A DNA stretch of 64,000 nucleotides from WTFY01 sp965205275. Its GTDB lineage: Bacteria > Pseudomonadota > Gammaproteobacteria > UBA4575. A program made the translations under genes and the position numbers. Positions within the stretch are counted from its first letter, which is position 1; each line of letters opens with the position of its first letter. The notes beneath the pieces were generated by a model. It was given only the letters and a program-made list of their open reading frames with translations. It was not told where the DNA came from and did no database searches. The DNA lies in assembly GCA_965205275.1 (NCBI GenBank), contig CBDBGX010000001.1, forward strand, positions 40,574 through 104,573. Reading direction: 5' to 3'. Of this stretch, positions 27,521 to 36,470 are shown one piece after another.

Positions 27521-27722
27521 CAGATGGTTTTGGGGCATTCATTTGCGTAAGCTTCAGCGCGTCCCTCCGGGATTCCCTCACACTTCCCCCGCGAGCCTGT
27601 AGTCTTGTATCTTGTCTTTTGCAGCTCGGCGCTGCGACATTATGCTTACGCAAATGAACACCCCAAAGCCATCTGCTGTGGGTCGGACATCGTGAGTCAA
27701 AGCCATCTGCTGTGGGTCGGAC
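27521..27722. mobile_element. MITE-like element with long imperfect terminal inverted repeats
   Basis: CAGATGGTTTTGGGGCATTC... at 27521-27552 pairs with 27643-27674 as a 32-base inverted repeat matching at 29 positions, enclosing about 90 bases. Directly after it, an AAAGCCATCTGCTGTGGGTC block occurs twice with a 34-base period (27665 and 27699). The element has no coding capacity and fills most of the 27429-27887 gap. No flanking target duplication was identified. Confidence 0.6.
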
Positions 27723-27887
27723 TTTGTGTGTGTTTGCCTGCTTGTTGCAATGTTGTAAATCTGATAATTTGCATGATCGTTTGTTAGTCTCAGGTCAGGA
27801 CTGATTGATGGAAAGTTTTTTGGCAGTTGAACACACTGAATCCCAGGTTGGTCAGTATCTGTTCGTAGACCGGCTGTCGGCGGCAAA

Positions 27888-28691
27888 ATGTTGACCCGCA
27901 TAGCGCCGGTGCTGGGCGTGGACGATGTGGATGCGGCAGTGGAATATTACTGCGGTACTCTCGGTTTTGATTGCCCGTACGGTTCTATAGGGTCGGCAGG
28001 TGAAGAACAGCCGGTATACGCTATTCTTGGCCGCGCTGGTACGGAACTGCACCTGCAAATCCGTCGTCGTGAGATATGGCCTCCTGACGGGCGTGATGTT
28101 GTTGAACGCAGTGCATATTTCGTTGTTAACGATGTGGAGAGGTTGCAGGATGAGTTTGTCACCAGTGGCGCCAACATCATTCAGCAGGCTACCGGGATGC
28201 CATACGGTCTGAGGGAAATGGTGGTGGAGGACAAGGATGGACATCGCATTTCTTTTGGTCAGGACCCGGATTACCAAGGTGAAAATTGGCAGGTTACACC
28301 TGTTCTAGGGGTAAGCGATGTGTCTGAGGGGGCTGACTGGTTCTGTAACGTACTCGGATTCGACTGCCCTTACGGTCTCTACAGAGTTGGGGAAGGCGAA
28401 GCACCTGTTTATGCCATTCTCTTTCGTGACCAGATCAGCATTCACCTGCAGATTCGCCGCCGGACAATATTCGACAACGCCAGGGAATCCTTTGAAGGTG
28501 ATACTTACCTGAAGTTTGACTATATACCCAACGACGTCGAGCGCGTGGATGCTTTGCATCAGGAACTGGCGGACCGTGGTGCTGTTATTCACCGGGGACT
28601 GTTGAATGAGGAATACGGTTTTCGCGACTTCACGGTGTTGACTCCTATGGGTCACAGGCTGACTTTTGGTATGCCATTATATAAGGAATGA
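27888..28691 (+). CDS. VOC family protein, two bleomycin-resistance-type domains
   Basis: A 267-residue tandem of two VOC modules. Each begins with a VLGVxDV strand (residues 8-14 and 138-144), has FDCPYG, an LHLQIRRR strand and a final GHR(I/L)(S/T)FG strand. The second half repeats the first with clear homology, so it arose by internal duplication. No metal ligand set is complete, which favours a binding or dioxygenase-related role. The start at 27888 lacks a strong ribosome site. Confidence 0.82.
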   Translation: MLTRIAPVLGVDDVDAAVEYYCGTLGFDCPYGSIGSAGEEQPVYAILGRAGTELHLQIRRREIWPPDGRDVVERSAYFVVNDVERLQDEFVTSGANIIQQATGMPYGLREMVVEDKDGHRISFGQDPDYQGENWQVTPVLGVSDVSEGADWFCNVLGFDCPYGLYRVGEGEAPVYAILFRDQISIHLQIRRRTIFDNARESFEGDTYLKFDYIPNDVERVDALHQELADRGAVIHRGLLNEEYGFRDFTVLTPMGHRLTFGMPLYKE

Positions 28692-28752
28692 TCAGGTGTC
28701 TGGTTGATCAGTAAATCCTCTCTACTTACAGAGGCACTGAGCGATAGAACAC

Positions 28753-30996
28753 TCAGCTTTCCTGCCACAGAATTCCATCTGCAAAATAGCTGTTGACCTC
28801 TTCATCCGGATATCCAAGTTCCCGCATGAGTTCCCTTGCATGTCCACCGGCGCTCTCAGGCGCCCCTCCAGGCAGGTTGGACCCGGCGAAGTTGACCAAT
28901 GGACGGTGTCGATAAAAGGGATCCATTTTCGGGTGTGGTACTGACATCATCCAGGGTGATGAATCATTGCACTGTTGAAAGAAAAACTGCGCAGTCGTGT
29001 ATTCGTCTGCAACGACACAGCCAATGGCAGTACCTCGGAAAGTATCTTCCCATTCTGCTGCTGTCCTGCCGGCAAAGAAATTTGACAGTGCGTCGATCAG
29101 ACTCGCGGAATCTCCACGGTCCAGTGCATGGTTACCGGTGATGGTACAGAATTCGTCCCACTCCCGGGGGCGTTGAATACCCAGGAAAATCCAGCCGTCG
29201 CTCGCCTCATATAGTCGATACAGCGGGTCCGGTCCTTTGAGTGCCGGGCCAAGACCTGGACGTTCCGGTTTACCCTTGTAGCCCACCATGGCATCAAAGT
29301 TGGCGTAACCGTTGGCTCCAAACATGTCGACGAATATCTTCTGGCCTTTTCCGGTTTGCTCACGTGCTGTTAATCCCAACAGTGCACTCGCACAGACCAC
29401 AACCGCTGTATTGGGGTCGGGATTGACCTCGTTGGCGGCCAACAACCTTCTGGATGTTTCCCTGAGTGCAGGAATTTCCATTAGTTCCTCTGGTGCTCCT
29501 CCGGCCTGATATCCTGCGCCACCCATGGCGGCGCCGGGAATCGGATGTGTCGAAGGACGCTTTGCCCCGGGGCCTGCAGGACCGTAACCATTGGCTGAAA
29601 CGTATATCAGCCCCGGATGATCGTCCCTTAGTTGAGCATAATTTATTCCCAGTCGTTCCGGCACACCGGGTCTGAAGTTATGAATCAGGATATCCGACCT
29701 GGCGATGAGTTTTCGCACCACCGCCTGACCCTGTGCTGTCTTGAGATCGATACTGATGCTCTCCTTTCCCAGATTACAGCGATCAGCTCCGTAACCATAC
29801 ATCCCTCGAAATGGGTCACCGCCTATGGCTTCCACCTTGATAACCCGGGCCCCCATATCTGCCAGAAAAGAAGCGGCCATCGGCGAGGCAATAACGGTAG
29901 CAAGTTCAATCACGGTGATGTCCGCAAGAGGCGCTTTTTGGTTTGGTGGTTGCGCACTGACCTTCCATCCGGCGCCGGTTTTCCCGGCCTCGGAAATTAC
30001 GGCAGGGGTTACCGTAAGGTTTGCCAGTGGTCCCAATTGCCTGATACCACTCAACTCAATTATATGACCATTGGTTGTCATGTCCGGATCGTAAAGTGTT
30101 TCTTCCGGTAGCAGGTAAGGATGAGCAGCAATACCGCCGTCTGCAATAAAAATCTCCATCCACTCAGCGCATGTTTTACTCTGCATGGTGGTCAGGATTC
30201 TGTCCCGTACTGTTTCCGGGTTATCGTGAGATTCTGCCAGTGAATCCGCCAGACCGATTGCTTTCATGAAGTTCTCAAACAGATGGGGCAGCAAATTTCC
30301 CAGTTGCAGCCATTTGCCATCGGCGCACTGTACTGGTTGATAGTTGAGCGTAGGCATAATTGGACGGCGGCTACTCCTGTTACCGGAGCCTGGCTTACGT
30401 GGAAATTGGGCATATAATTGCAATGCGATGGAAAATCCCACATCGAATGGCATCAAACCCTGCAGCAGACTGGTTGAAATCTTTTCCCCAACACCCATAT
30501 GTCGCCGTTTATGCAGTGCTGCAAGGATGCCGGAAACGATATTCATCGCGGTGCAATGCGTGGCGACCTGAACTGCGGAGAAACAGGGTCCTGTTTCCGG
30601 CAGGATCACTGACAGCTGTTTCATACGGCCTGCTTTAGCCGCAACCAATCCCTCATAAAGCGGCATGGGTATGTCAGGCCCCATGGCAGTGATCTCACAA
30701 TACACCAGTGTAGGATTCACAGCAGCACAGGCTTCGTAATCGCAACATTGATGTGAATTGGGATGACTGATTACCACTACATCTGCATCCCTGACAAGAT
30801 TGAAAGACCAGTCTGTAACAGATTTACCGCGCAACCACATTTTTGCGGAGGGTACTTCGTTCAGGCAGTTGTATTCAGGGTCGATAACCCGGCTTACACT
30901 GGCGCCAAAGTCAGCCAGAATCATGGTGGCGAGCCCACCCGCCGGCCCTGATGTCAGATCCAGAATTCTAAGTCCGTCAAATGGCGCGTTTGGCAT
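28753..30996 (-). CDS. CoA transferase, fused double CaiB/BaiF (family III) domains
   Basis: A 747-residue protein made of two family III CoA transferase domains. The first half starts FDGLRILDLTSGPAGGLATM and the second IELATVIASPMAASFLADMG; HNFRPGVPERLGINYAQL and YVSANGYGPAGPG are family motifs of the second. Such enzymes move CoA between acids, as in carnitine or aromatic-acid degradation. In the first half the position of the catalytic aspartate appears to read STSLLQG, so only the second half (IFVDMFGAN) may be active. The substrate is unknown. Confidence 0.88.
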   Translation of the reverse strand: MPNAPFDGLRILDLTSGPAGGLATMILADFGASVSRVIDPEYNCLNEVPSAKMWLRGKSVTDWSFNLVRDADVVVISHPNSHQCCDYEACAAVNPTLVYCEITAMGPDIPMPLYEGLVAAKAGRMKQLSVILPETGPCFSAVQVATHCTAMNIVSGILAALHKRRHMGVGEKISTSLLQGLMPFDVGFSIALQLYAQFPRKPGSGNRSSRRPIMPTLNYQPVQCADGKWLQLGNLLPHLFENFMKAIGLADSLAESHDNPETVRDRILTTMQSKTCAEWMEIFIADGGIAAHPYLLPEETLYDPDMTTNGHIIELSGIRQLGPLANLTVTPAVISEAGKTGAGWKVSAQPPNQKAPLADITVIELATVIASPMAASFLADMGARVIKVEAIGGDPFRGMYGYGADRCNLGKESISIDLKTAQGQAVVRKLIARSDILIHNFRPGVPERLGINYAQLRDDHPGLIYVSANGYGPAGPGAKRPSTHPIPGAAMGGAGYQAGGAPEELMEIPALRETSRRLLAANEVNPDPNTAVVVCASALLGLTAREQTGKGQKIFVDMFGANGYANFDAMVGYKGKPERPGLGPALKGPDPLYRLYEASDGWIFLGIQRPREWDEFCTITGNHALDRGDSASLIDALSNFFAGRTAAEWEDTFRGTAIGCVVADEYTTAQFFFQQCNDSSPWMMSVPHPKMDPFYRHRPLVNFAGSNLPGGAPESAGGHARELMRELGYPDEEVNSYFADGILWQES

Positions 30997-31201
30997 AATT
31001 ACTTTTGGGAAAAGAGTGACTTCCGGTTCAACAGTGAATTCTTGTCAATTTAAAGTGTCGGCAACATCTTGACAGGTACTTGATTTGGACCAGGCCTGAT
31101 GTTGCCTGACATATTGGCCTGGAGTATGGTTCAGCGATACAATGACTTCAAGCTTTTAGATATCAGCTTGTATCAAATCCCAATACATCAAGGAGAAATA
31201 A

Positions 31202-31699
31202 ATGGCCCAGATTGACGAACTATTAGCCAACAATTCCCGTTATGCCGGGGATTTCGACAAGGGTGACCTGCCCATGCCACCGGCACGTGGGCTGGCTGTA
31301 GTGGCTTGTATGGATGCACGTATCGATGTTTACAAAATTCTGGGGCTTGAGGAAGGGGATGCCCATGTGATTCGTAACGCGGGAGGTGTGGTCAGTGAAG
31401 ATGTGATTCGTTCCCTGGTCATTTCGCAACGTCTTCTGAATACCCGGGAGATCATCATGATCCACCATACGGACTGCGGGATGCTGACCTTCCGGGACGA
31501 TGATGTCAAGGATATGATCGAAGCCGATACCGGTCTGCGACCGCAATTTGCACTGGAAGCTTTTGGGTCTCTGGAGCAGGATGTACGCCAGTCCATGGCC
31601 CGCATTCACGCCAGTCCTTTTATCCCTCACCAGGATCAGGTCAAGGGCTTTATCTATGATTGTGCCACTGGAAGTCTCAATGAGGTTTCTGCTGGCTGA
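31202..31699 (+). CDS. Beta-class carbonic anhydrase (Rv1284-like)
   Basis: A 165-residue beta-carbonic anhydrase. Zinc ligands and dyad are visible: Cys36, Asp38 and Arg40 (VACMDAR), His89 and Cys92 (IHHTDCG). Its short length and the HVIRNAGG motif match the Rv1284/CanA subgroup. AAGGAGAAATA precedes the ATG at 31202. It interconverts CO2 and bicarbonate in the cytoplasm. A small membrane-protein gene follows. Confidence 0.93.
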   Translation: MAQIDELLANNSRYAGDFDKGDLPMPPARGLAVVACMDARIDVYKILGLEEGDAHVIRNAGGVVSEDVIRSLVISQRLLNTREIIMIHHTDCGMLTFRDDDVKDMIEADTGLRPQFALEAFGSLEQDVRQSMARIHASPFIPHQDQVKGFIYDCATGSLNEVSAG

Positions 31700-31769
31700 A
31701 CTTGAATCCTGGATTTGTAAATCCCGTCTTAATCAATTCATTTGATGTGCCCATGAAAAGGAGAAAACC

Positions 31770-32204
31770 ATGGAAATGCTAAACAGAATATTGGGTTACT
31801 TTCTCGTCCTTGTAGCGGTTGTAGTCGCAATCCACACAGTGATTGAGCCGCTTTATTACATTTCGACTGAGACTTCTCACTATAGTCCAAACTGGCAGTA
31901 CATCAATCCGCCCATGGCTCTGGCGATCTTGCTGGGGCTGATATCAAGTTACAATCGCAAACGCGAAATAGAACTGGAGGACACGATTACGCGTCCGTAC
32001 CTTGAAGCCAATATACTGTTCTACGGCTATCTGTTTGTGGGAATTCTGTTTTTCTGGAGCTGGTTCAATTTGATGAGTCCTGGATTTACAGCCGTTGGGA
32101 ATGAGACAGTCTCACTGGTCTGGGTGATAATAGATGCTGCTTTACCACTGCTTTGTGGCGCGATGGGGGTTTACCTGCTTCGTGAGGGCAGCAGCAACGG
32201 ATAG
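31770..32204 (+). CDS. Small integral membrane protein, unrecognised
   Basis: A 144-residue protein with four probable membrane helices (about 8-26, 48-60, 80-100 and 113-135). AAGGAG lies 6 bases before the ATG at 31770. It follows the carbonic anhydrase gene by 70 bases on the same strand. The family is not recognised; a partner role is possible but not shown. Confidence 0.65.
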   Translation: MEMLNRILGYFLVLVAVVVAIHTVIEPLYYISTETSHYSPNWQYINPPMALAILLGLISSYNRKREIELEDTITRPYLEANILFYGYLFVGILFFWSWFNLMSPGFTAVGNETVSLVWVIIDAALPLLCGAMGVYLLREGSSNG

Positions 32205-32219
32205 ACGCTTTATAGCGCG

Positions 32220-32606
32220 CTACCATAGTGTTCGACTTTCAAAAAGACTGAATGCCGGGTCCCTTGTTATCAGTGTAAGGGACTCAATTTCAGTCTGGGC
32301 GGCCAACACCCGGTCAAATGGGTCACGGTGTGGAGCCCTGTAAGCTCCCGCCCTAAGACAGTGTAAATATGATATCGCCAGGTGACCAAAACCATCCGCC
32401 GCGACCAGTTCACTGAAACGGTCAGATATGCCTGACATTGAATTGAGTCGACCGAGGCGCGCCTTGGTTGAGATTTCCCAGGCACTTGCTGCACTGACAA
32501 ATATATCATTGGCCTCATCAAGAATAGCATCCCTCACCCGTGATGAAAGCTGTGGATCATCTGTAAACCACCATAACAGCGCGTGGGTATCCAGCAAAAG
32601 CCTCAA
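32220..32606 (-). CDS. vapC: VapC-type PIN domain toxin (second pair)
   Basis: A 128-residue PIN ribonuclease with Asp6 (LLDTHALLWW), Glu44 (SAWEIS), Asp95 and Asp98 (HRDPFDRVLAAQ) and Asp116 (ITRDPAF). It begins at a TTG (32606) whose last bases form the antitoxin's stop in a TTGA overlap, so expression is tied to antitoxin translation. The DTHALLWW start and RDPFDR motif place it in the YefM/Phd-associated PIN subgroup. Confidence 0.92.
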   Translation of the reverse strand: MRLLLDTHALLWWFTDDPQLSSRVRDAILDEANDIFVSAASAWEISTKARLGRLNSMSGISDRFSELVAADGFGHLAISYLHCLRAGAYRAPHRDPFDRVLAAQTEIESLTLITRDPAFSLFESRTLW

Positions 32607-32833
32607 GGGTTCTCCCAGGCGTCCAGTTCTGCATCTGGCAGGGGTTTAAAGAAGGCATCGGTCAATCTGCCTCGAAGCCTTCCAGGCTGTCTTACCGGGG
32701 GTTGTACCTCAAGTGGAACCAGTCTGGCATAGGGTTTTCCTGCTTTGGCAATAACGATTTCCTGGCCGGCATGCACCTGTTCCAGCAATCGGGAGAGGTG
32801 GGTCTTGGCCTCGTGTACATTGACTATATTCAT
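32603..32833 (-). CDS. Phd/YefM-type antitoxin (second pair)
   Basis: A 76-residue antitoxin. NIVNVHEAKTHLSRLLEQVH is the Phd/YefM DNA-binding start and EIVIAKAGKPYARLVPL the following strand. The C-terminus (GRLTDAFFKPLPDAELDAWE) is the toxin-binding tail. It precedes the PIN toxin gene and overlaps it by 4 bases. The inverted repeat at 32849-32863 is a probable operator. Confidence 0.92.
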   Translation of the reverse strand: MNIVNVHEAKTHLSRLLEQVHAGQEIVIAKAGKPYARLVPLEVQPPVRQPGRLRGRLTDAFFKPLPDAELDAWENP

Positions 32834-32848
32834 GCTTGATCCTAAATG

Positions 32849-32863
32849 ACTAAGTTCCTTAGT
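32849..32863. promoter_or_regulatory. Inverted repeat upstream of the antitoxin gene
   Basis: ACTAAG-TTC-CTTAGT lies 16 bases upstream of the antitoxin start, inside a larger imperfect symmetry (GACTAA near the end). Consistent with an autoregulatory operator for the antitoxin complex. Confidence 0.5.
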
Positions 32864-33007
32864 TTAGTCTATAAATATACAGTCGGCAACAGTCTTTGAC
32901 TCGATTTTCACAGTTCGGCCCTGCAAAGAGAGAGGCCTGATCGGGAGTTCTGGAACAGGTCGGACTGGCAATGCTATGCTTGCGTCTTTTGTGTCTGCAG
33001 AGTCGTA

Positions 33008-33781
33008 ATGCCAACACTCAAAGTTCCCTCTCTCCTGTACCGTCTCTACGAGCCTTATCTGTGGTCGCAAATTAAATCCGGTGCAAAGCCGCACCATATC
33101 GGTTTGATCGTTGACGGTAATCGAAGATTTGCACAGGTACAGGGGATGGCATCCAATGAAGGACACAATGCCGGGTCCGAAAAACTGGAAGATTTCCTGC
33201 GCTGGTGCTGGCGTTTGGAAATCAAAATCATCACGCTGTACGCTTTTTCCATTGAAAATCATAACCGGTCAGATGAAGAAGTTGATTATTTAATGAATCT
33301 GATCCTCAGCAAGTTACGGGAATTCCAGCGTGACCCTGTCATCAAGGAGGAAAAAGTTCGTATCCGTGTGATCGGACGACGAGGGGATCTCTCCAAAGAA
33401 ATGAACGAGGAGATCGAAAATATCGAGGAAATGACCAGCACTCACGATCGATTCCTGTTGAACATTGCGATCAGTTACGGCGGCCGTGCGGAAATAATTG
33501 ATGCCGTCAGGAAGCTGGCTTCCAGGGTTGTTGAGGGTAAGCTGAAGGTTGATGAAATTGATGAACATGTCTTTGGCCGGTATCTCTATACCGAGGGAAT
33601 ACCGGACCCGGACCTGATCATCAGGACATCGGGTGAGGAGCGATTATCCGGATTTTTAATCTGGCAGAGTGCCTATTCGGAACTGTATTTTACCGAGGTT
33701 TACTGGCCGGCTTTTCGCAAGATTGATTTCTGGCGAGCCATACGGGTGTATCAGCAGCGTGAACGGCGATTCGGGAAATAA
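33008..33781 (+). CDS. Archaeal-type cis-prenyltransferase (polyprenyl diphosphate synthase)
   Basis: A 257-residue enzyme that extends an allylic diphosphate with isopentenyl units. HHIGLIVDGNRRFA holds the catalytic Asp36; YGGRAEIIDAVRKLA, PDPDLIIRTSGEERLSGFLI and YQQRERRFGK are the C-terminal motifs. The N-terminal RLYEPYLWSQIKSG, DGNRR (not DGNGR), AFSIENHNRSDEEV and the RRFG end follow archaeal rather than bacterial UppS sequences as I recall them. It is not in the usual pyrH-frr-uppS-cdsA context. Product length and role are unknown. Confidence 0.9.
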   Translation: MPTLKVPSLLYRLYEPYLWSQIKSGAKPHHIGLIVDGNRRFAQVQGMASNEGHNAGSEKLEDFLRWCWRLEIKIITLYAFSIENHNRSDEEVDYLMNLILSKLREFQRDPVIKEEKVRIRVIGRRGDLSKEMNEEIENIEEMTSTHDRFLLNIAISYGGRAEIIDAVRKLASRVVEGKLKVDEIDEHVFGRYLYTEGIPDPDLIIRTSGEERLSGFLIWQSAYSELYFTEVYWPAFRKIDFWRAIRVYQQRERRFGK

Positions 33782-33801
33782 AAATCTCCGGTATAAGAAC
33801 T

Positions 33802-34857
33802 ATGACAGAATCTGAAGGAACCGGAACGGGGCTAACCTCCAAAGAGAGCACAACGCAACCGGAAGAAAGCACAACGCAACCCTCCAGTCAGCAGCGTCAA
33901 CCCGGTTCCATGATGTTCCGGATATTGACCTGGTTGCTGGCTGCCGGTTGTTTTTACCTGGTTTTCAATCGCACTGAAGCGGCGGCTCATCGGGAAGGGC
34001 AGACGGTTATTGAGTATCTGGTTGAATTCTTCAAAGATGCGGACTGGACGCTGTGGCTGTTGGTGATGATTCCCTACTCTGTATTTTTCTTTCTGGTTGA
34101 CAGCCATGCCACCTGGCGCGTTATCAAGTGGTTTAATGCTCCGAAAATCAGACTGTTCAATATACTGCCGATCCGGGCAAGTGCCTATATTCTGTCACTG
34201 GTGAATGAACAGGTAGGAAAGGGAGCGATGTCGCTTTATCTGCTGAAACGACACAAAGTTCCCGGATGGCAGGCGTTGTCCAGCATGATTCTGATTGGCA
34301 TGGTCGAGATTTATCAACTGCTGCTGTTCTCGTTTATCGGTGTAATGATCTACTATGATCTCGTGGTTCAGGCATCCACATCGATACCTTTGCCACAGAT
34401 TCTTCTGTCTGTTTATACTTTCGCCTTTCTTTATTTTCCGCTTCATCTGCTTTACTTCAGAGGTAGGATTTTCCCCGGATCTACACTCAGGGAAAAACCT
34501 TTGCTACATGCCCTCCGCCAGGCAAAACTGCTGGATTATGTGCTGATCGTGTTGTTCAAGGCACCTAATATGATCGGTGCGGTAATTGTGTACACACTGG
34601 CTCTTGATCTATTCGGTGTGGAAGTGGTTTTTGGACAGATGCTGGCATTTCTGCCGGTGATCTTCCTTGCCGCAGCCCTGCCGCTACCGTTTCATGCCGG
34701 GGCGCTACTGCTATGGACCGTACTGTTTCCAGAGTTCCCTGAGGTGGGTGTGTTCTCACTGGTCATGCATACCTTCTTTGTGCTGTTCAACGCAGTCATC
34801 GGTGTGCTCTTTCTGCCGAAAGCAAACAAGGAGTTATTCATCGACCCCCCTGATTAA
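33802..34857 (+). CDS. Integral membrane protein, lysylphosphatidylglycerol synthase TM-like (UPF0104)
   Basis: A 351-residue protein with a disordered Ser/Thr-rich start (residues ~1-35; ESTTQPEESTTQP is itself a repeat) and seven or so membrane helices. The pattern of loops (RASAYILSLVNEQVGKGAMS) resembles the flippase-like domain of the UPF0104/LPG-synthase TM family, whose members often act with polyprenyl or glycolipid genes. It follows the prenyltransferase by 20 bases, probably in one operon. Confidence 0.65.
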   Translation: MTESEGTGTGLTSKESTTQPEESTTQPSSQQRQPGSMMFRILTWLLAAGCFYLVFNRTEAAAHREGQTVIEYLVEFFKDADWTLWLLVMIPYSVFFFLVDSHATWRVIKWFNAPKIRLFNILPIRASAYILSLVNEQVGKGAMSLYLLKRHKVPGWQALSSMILIGMVEIYQLLLFSFIGVMIYYDLVVQASTSIPLPQILLSVYTFAFLYFPLHLLYFRGRIFPGSTLREKPLLHALRQAKLLDYVLIVLFKAPNMIGAVIVYTLALDLFGVEVVFGQMLAFLPVIFLAAALPLPFHAGALLLWTVLFPEFPEVGVFSLVMHTFFVLFNAVIGVLFLPKANKELFIDPPD

Positions 34858-35382
34858 AGTCGCCAGGCGATCAATCATCGAAATCGCTGTGGACAGCACC
34901 AGCCCCCAGCCCAGCCAGGGGAAGTAGTCGTTACTGATCAGTGTAATCTGCAGGGCATGTTGCATGACGGGAAAGCCAGCCAGTATGAAGTAGCATATGC
35001 CGTTGTAACGGCCAAGTAGACTTGTCTTAAGAGGTTTACCTGCCAGGGATTTTGAATCCAGCATGTATTGAAGAAACGCGAGTATGACGAGGCAGGGCAA
35101 AACAACCGGTACCAGAGCATGATGTACAAGCGCCGCAAGGGTGACAGATACAAAAACAGCATCACTACTGTGATCCAGCAGACCGCCCAGATTGCTCTCT
35201 TGTCCGAGGTGCCTGGCCAGTCGGCCGTCAGCGATATCTGTACCGATAGCAATCCACAGGACAACCGCGGCAAGGACCCATTCTCCCTGCCAGACCAGAA
35301 ACCCCATTGGAATTGCCAGTACGAAGCGGATGGCACTCAACAGGTTGGGTATTCCATGCAGATACTTGTCGGGTAAATTCAT
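34834..35382 (-). CDS. CDP-alcohol phosphatidyltransferase family protein
   Basis: A 182-residue membrane enzyme that transfers a phosphatidyl group from CDP-diacylglycerol (or a related lipid) to an alcohol. The full motif is present: Asp49 and Asp52-Gly53 (TDIADGRLAR), then Gly66, Asp70 and Asp74 (GLLDHSSD). Several membrane helices follow. Its 3' end overlaps the convergent membrane-protein gene by 24 bases. The alcohol acceptor is unknown. Confidence 0.87.
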   Translation of the reverse strand: MNLPDKYLHGIPNLLSAIRFVLAIPMGFLVWQGEWVLAAVVLWIAIGTDIADGRLARHLGQESNLGGLLDHSSDAVFVSVTLAALVHHALVPVVLPCLVILAFLQYMLDSKSLAGKPLKTSLLGRYNGICYFILAGFPVMQHALQITLISNDYFPWLGWGLVLSTAISMIDRLATLIRGVDE

Positions 35383-35585
35383 TCAAGGAATATCGCATAA
35401 TTGGCAAGTGCAAGCCATCAGACTATGCAGTGAGGAGTGATAATCCAGGAAGTATTGCAGGTTATTACAGGGACATGGCAATACAGGGAGACACACCCGT
35501 AGGTGGCATACACCAGTATGACCCAAGTTAGGGGGCATCCAGACGGGTCAAAAATAGATACAGGAATAGACTCAGAGAGAAGGAC

Positions 35586-36470
35586 TTGAAAAAAATACTC
35601 ATAACCGGGGCCAATGGAAAACTGGGAACTCGTCTGGTACTTCATCTGGCGAATCAGTACGACATCCGGGCAATAGTAAGATCGGAACGGGCAAAGGAAA
35701 GTCTGCAGCGGTCAGTAGATTCCGTGGATATTCGCATCGTTGATTACAATGATGAATCAGCACTGGCGATGGCTGCCGCAGATTGCGACCATGCAGTACA
35801 TCTTGTAGGCATTATCAGGCAAACCGCCGACAGTCGTTATCAGAGTGCCCATGAAGATTCCTGCAGTACCCTCGTCTCAGCAATAGAAAAAACCGGTTTA
35901 AAGAGCATCGTGTATTTAAGCCTTATCGGCAGTAATTCGGACTCGGGTAATCCCTGCTTCAGATCCAGAGGTAATGCCGAAGAGATTCTCCGGTCAGCAA
36001 GCATTCCCGTTGTCATTATTCGAGTCCCGATGGTGCTGGGTGAGGATGACTATGCTTCCCAATCCCTGGCTAAAAAAGCAAATGCCCGGTATGTCCCTGT
36101 CTTCCGGGCAGACTGTGCAGAACAGCCAATGTACGCCGGTGACGTCATCGAGGCCATTGTGCAATCTCTGGACATTGACAGAACGGAAACCATAGAACTT
36201 GCAGGTCCGGAATCACTGAGTCGAAAGTCCCTGATCCTGCGGGCGGCTGAACTGTTGGATCATCATCCCGTTGTCATTAATCTGCCTCTCGGCTGTGGTC
36301 TGTTGCTGGCTGGTATTCTGGAGGCTGTATCAAAGAATCCACCTGTGACCCGGGACATGCTGAATGTGCTGGACCATGATGATGATATCGATGCCTTGTC
36401 TGCCGCCGGGCGTCTGGGTATAACGTTGACTTCACTGGATGACATGTTGAAAGCAGTCATCTTCATATAG
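35586..36470 (+). CDS. NAD(P)-binding NmrA/epimerase-like protein
   Basis: A 294-residue Rossmann-fold protein of the atypical SDR type (NDUFA9/NmrA-like). ITGANGKLGTRLVLHL is the dinucleotide motif; DHAVHLVGIIRQ and the C-terminal half show the extended SDR arrangement without a clear YxxxK pair, so it may bind nucleotide without catalysis. It begins at a TTG with AAGGA 3-4 bases upstream. The stop lies 8 bases inside the convergent HicB gene. Confidence 0.75.
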   Translation: MKKILITGANGKLGTRLVLHLANQYDIRAIVRSERAKESLQRSVDSVDIRIVDYNDESALAMAAADCDHAVHLVGIIRQTADSRYQSAHEDSCSTLVSAIEKTGLKSIVYLSLIGSNSDSGNPCFRSRGNAEEILRSASIPVVIIRVPMVLGEDDYASQSLAKKANARYVPVFRADCAEQPMYAGDVIEAIVQSLDIDRTETIELAGPESLSRKSLILRAAELLDHHPVVINLPLGCGLLLAGILEAVSKNPPVTRDMLNVLDHDDDIDALSAAGRLGITLTSLDDMLKAVIFI

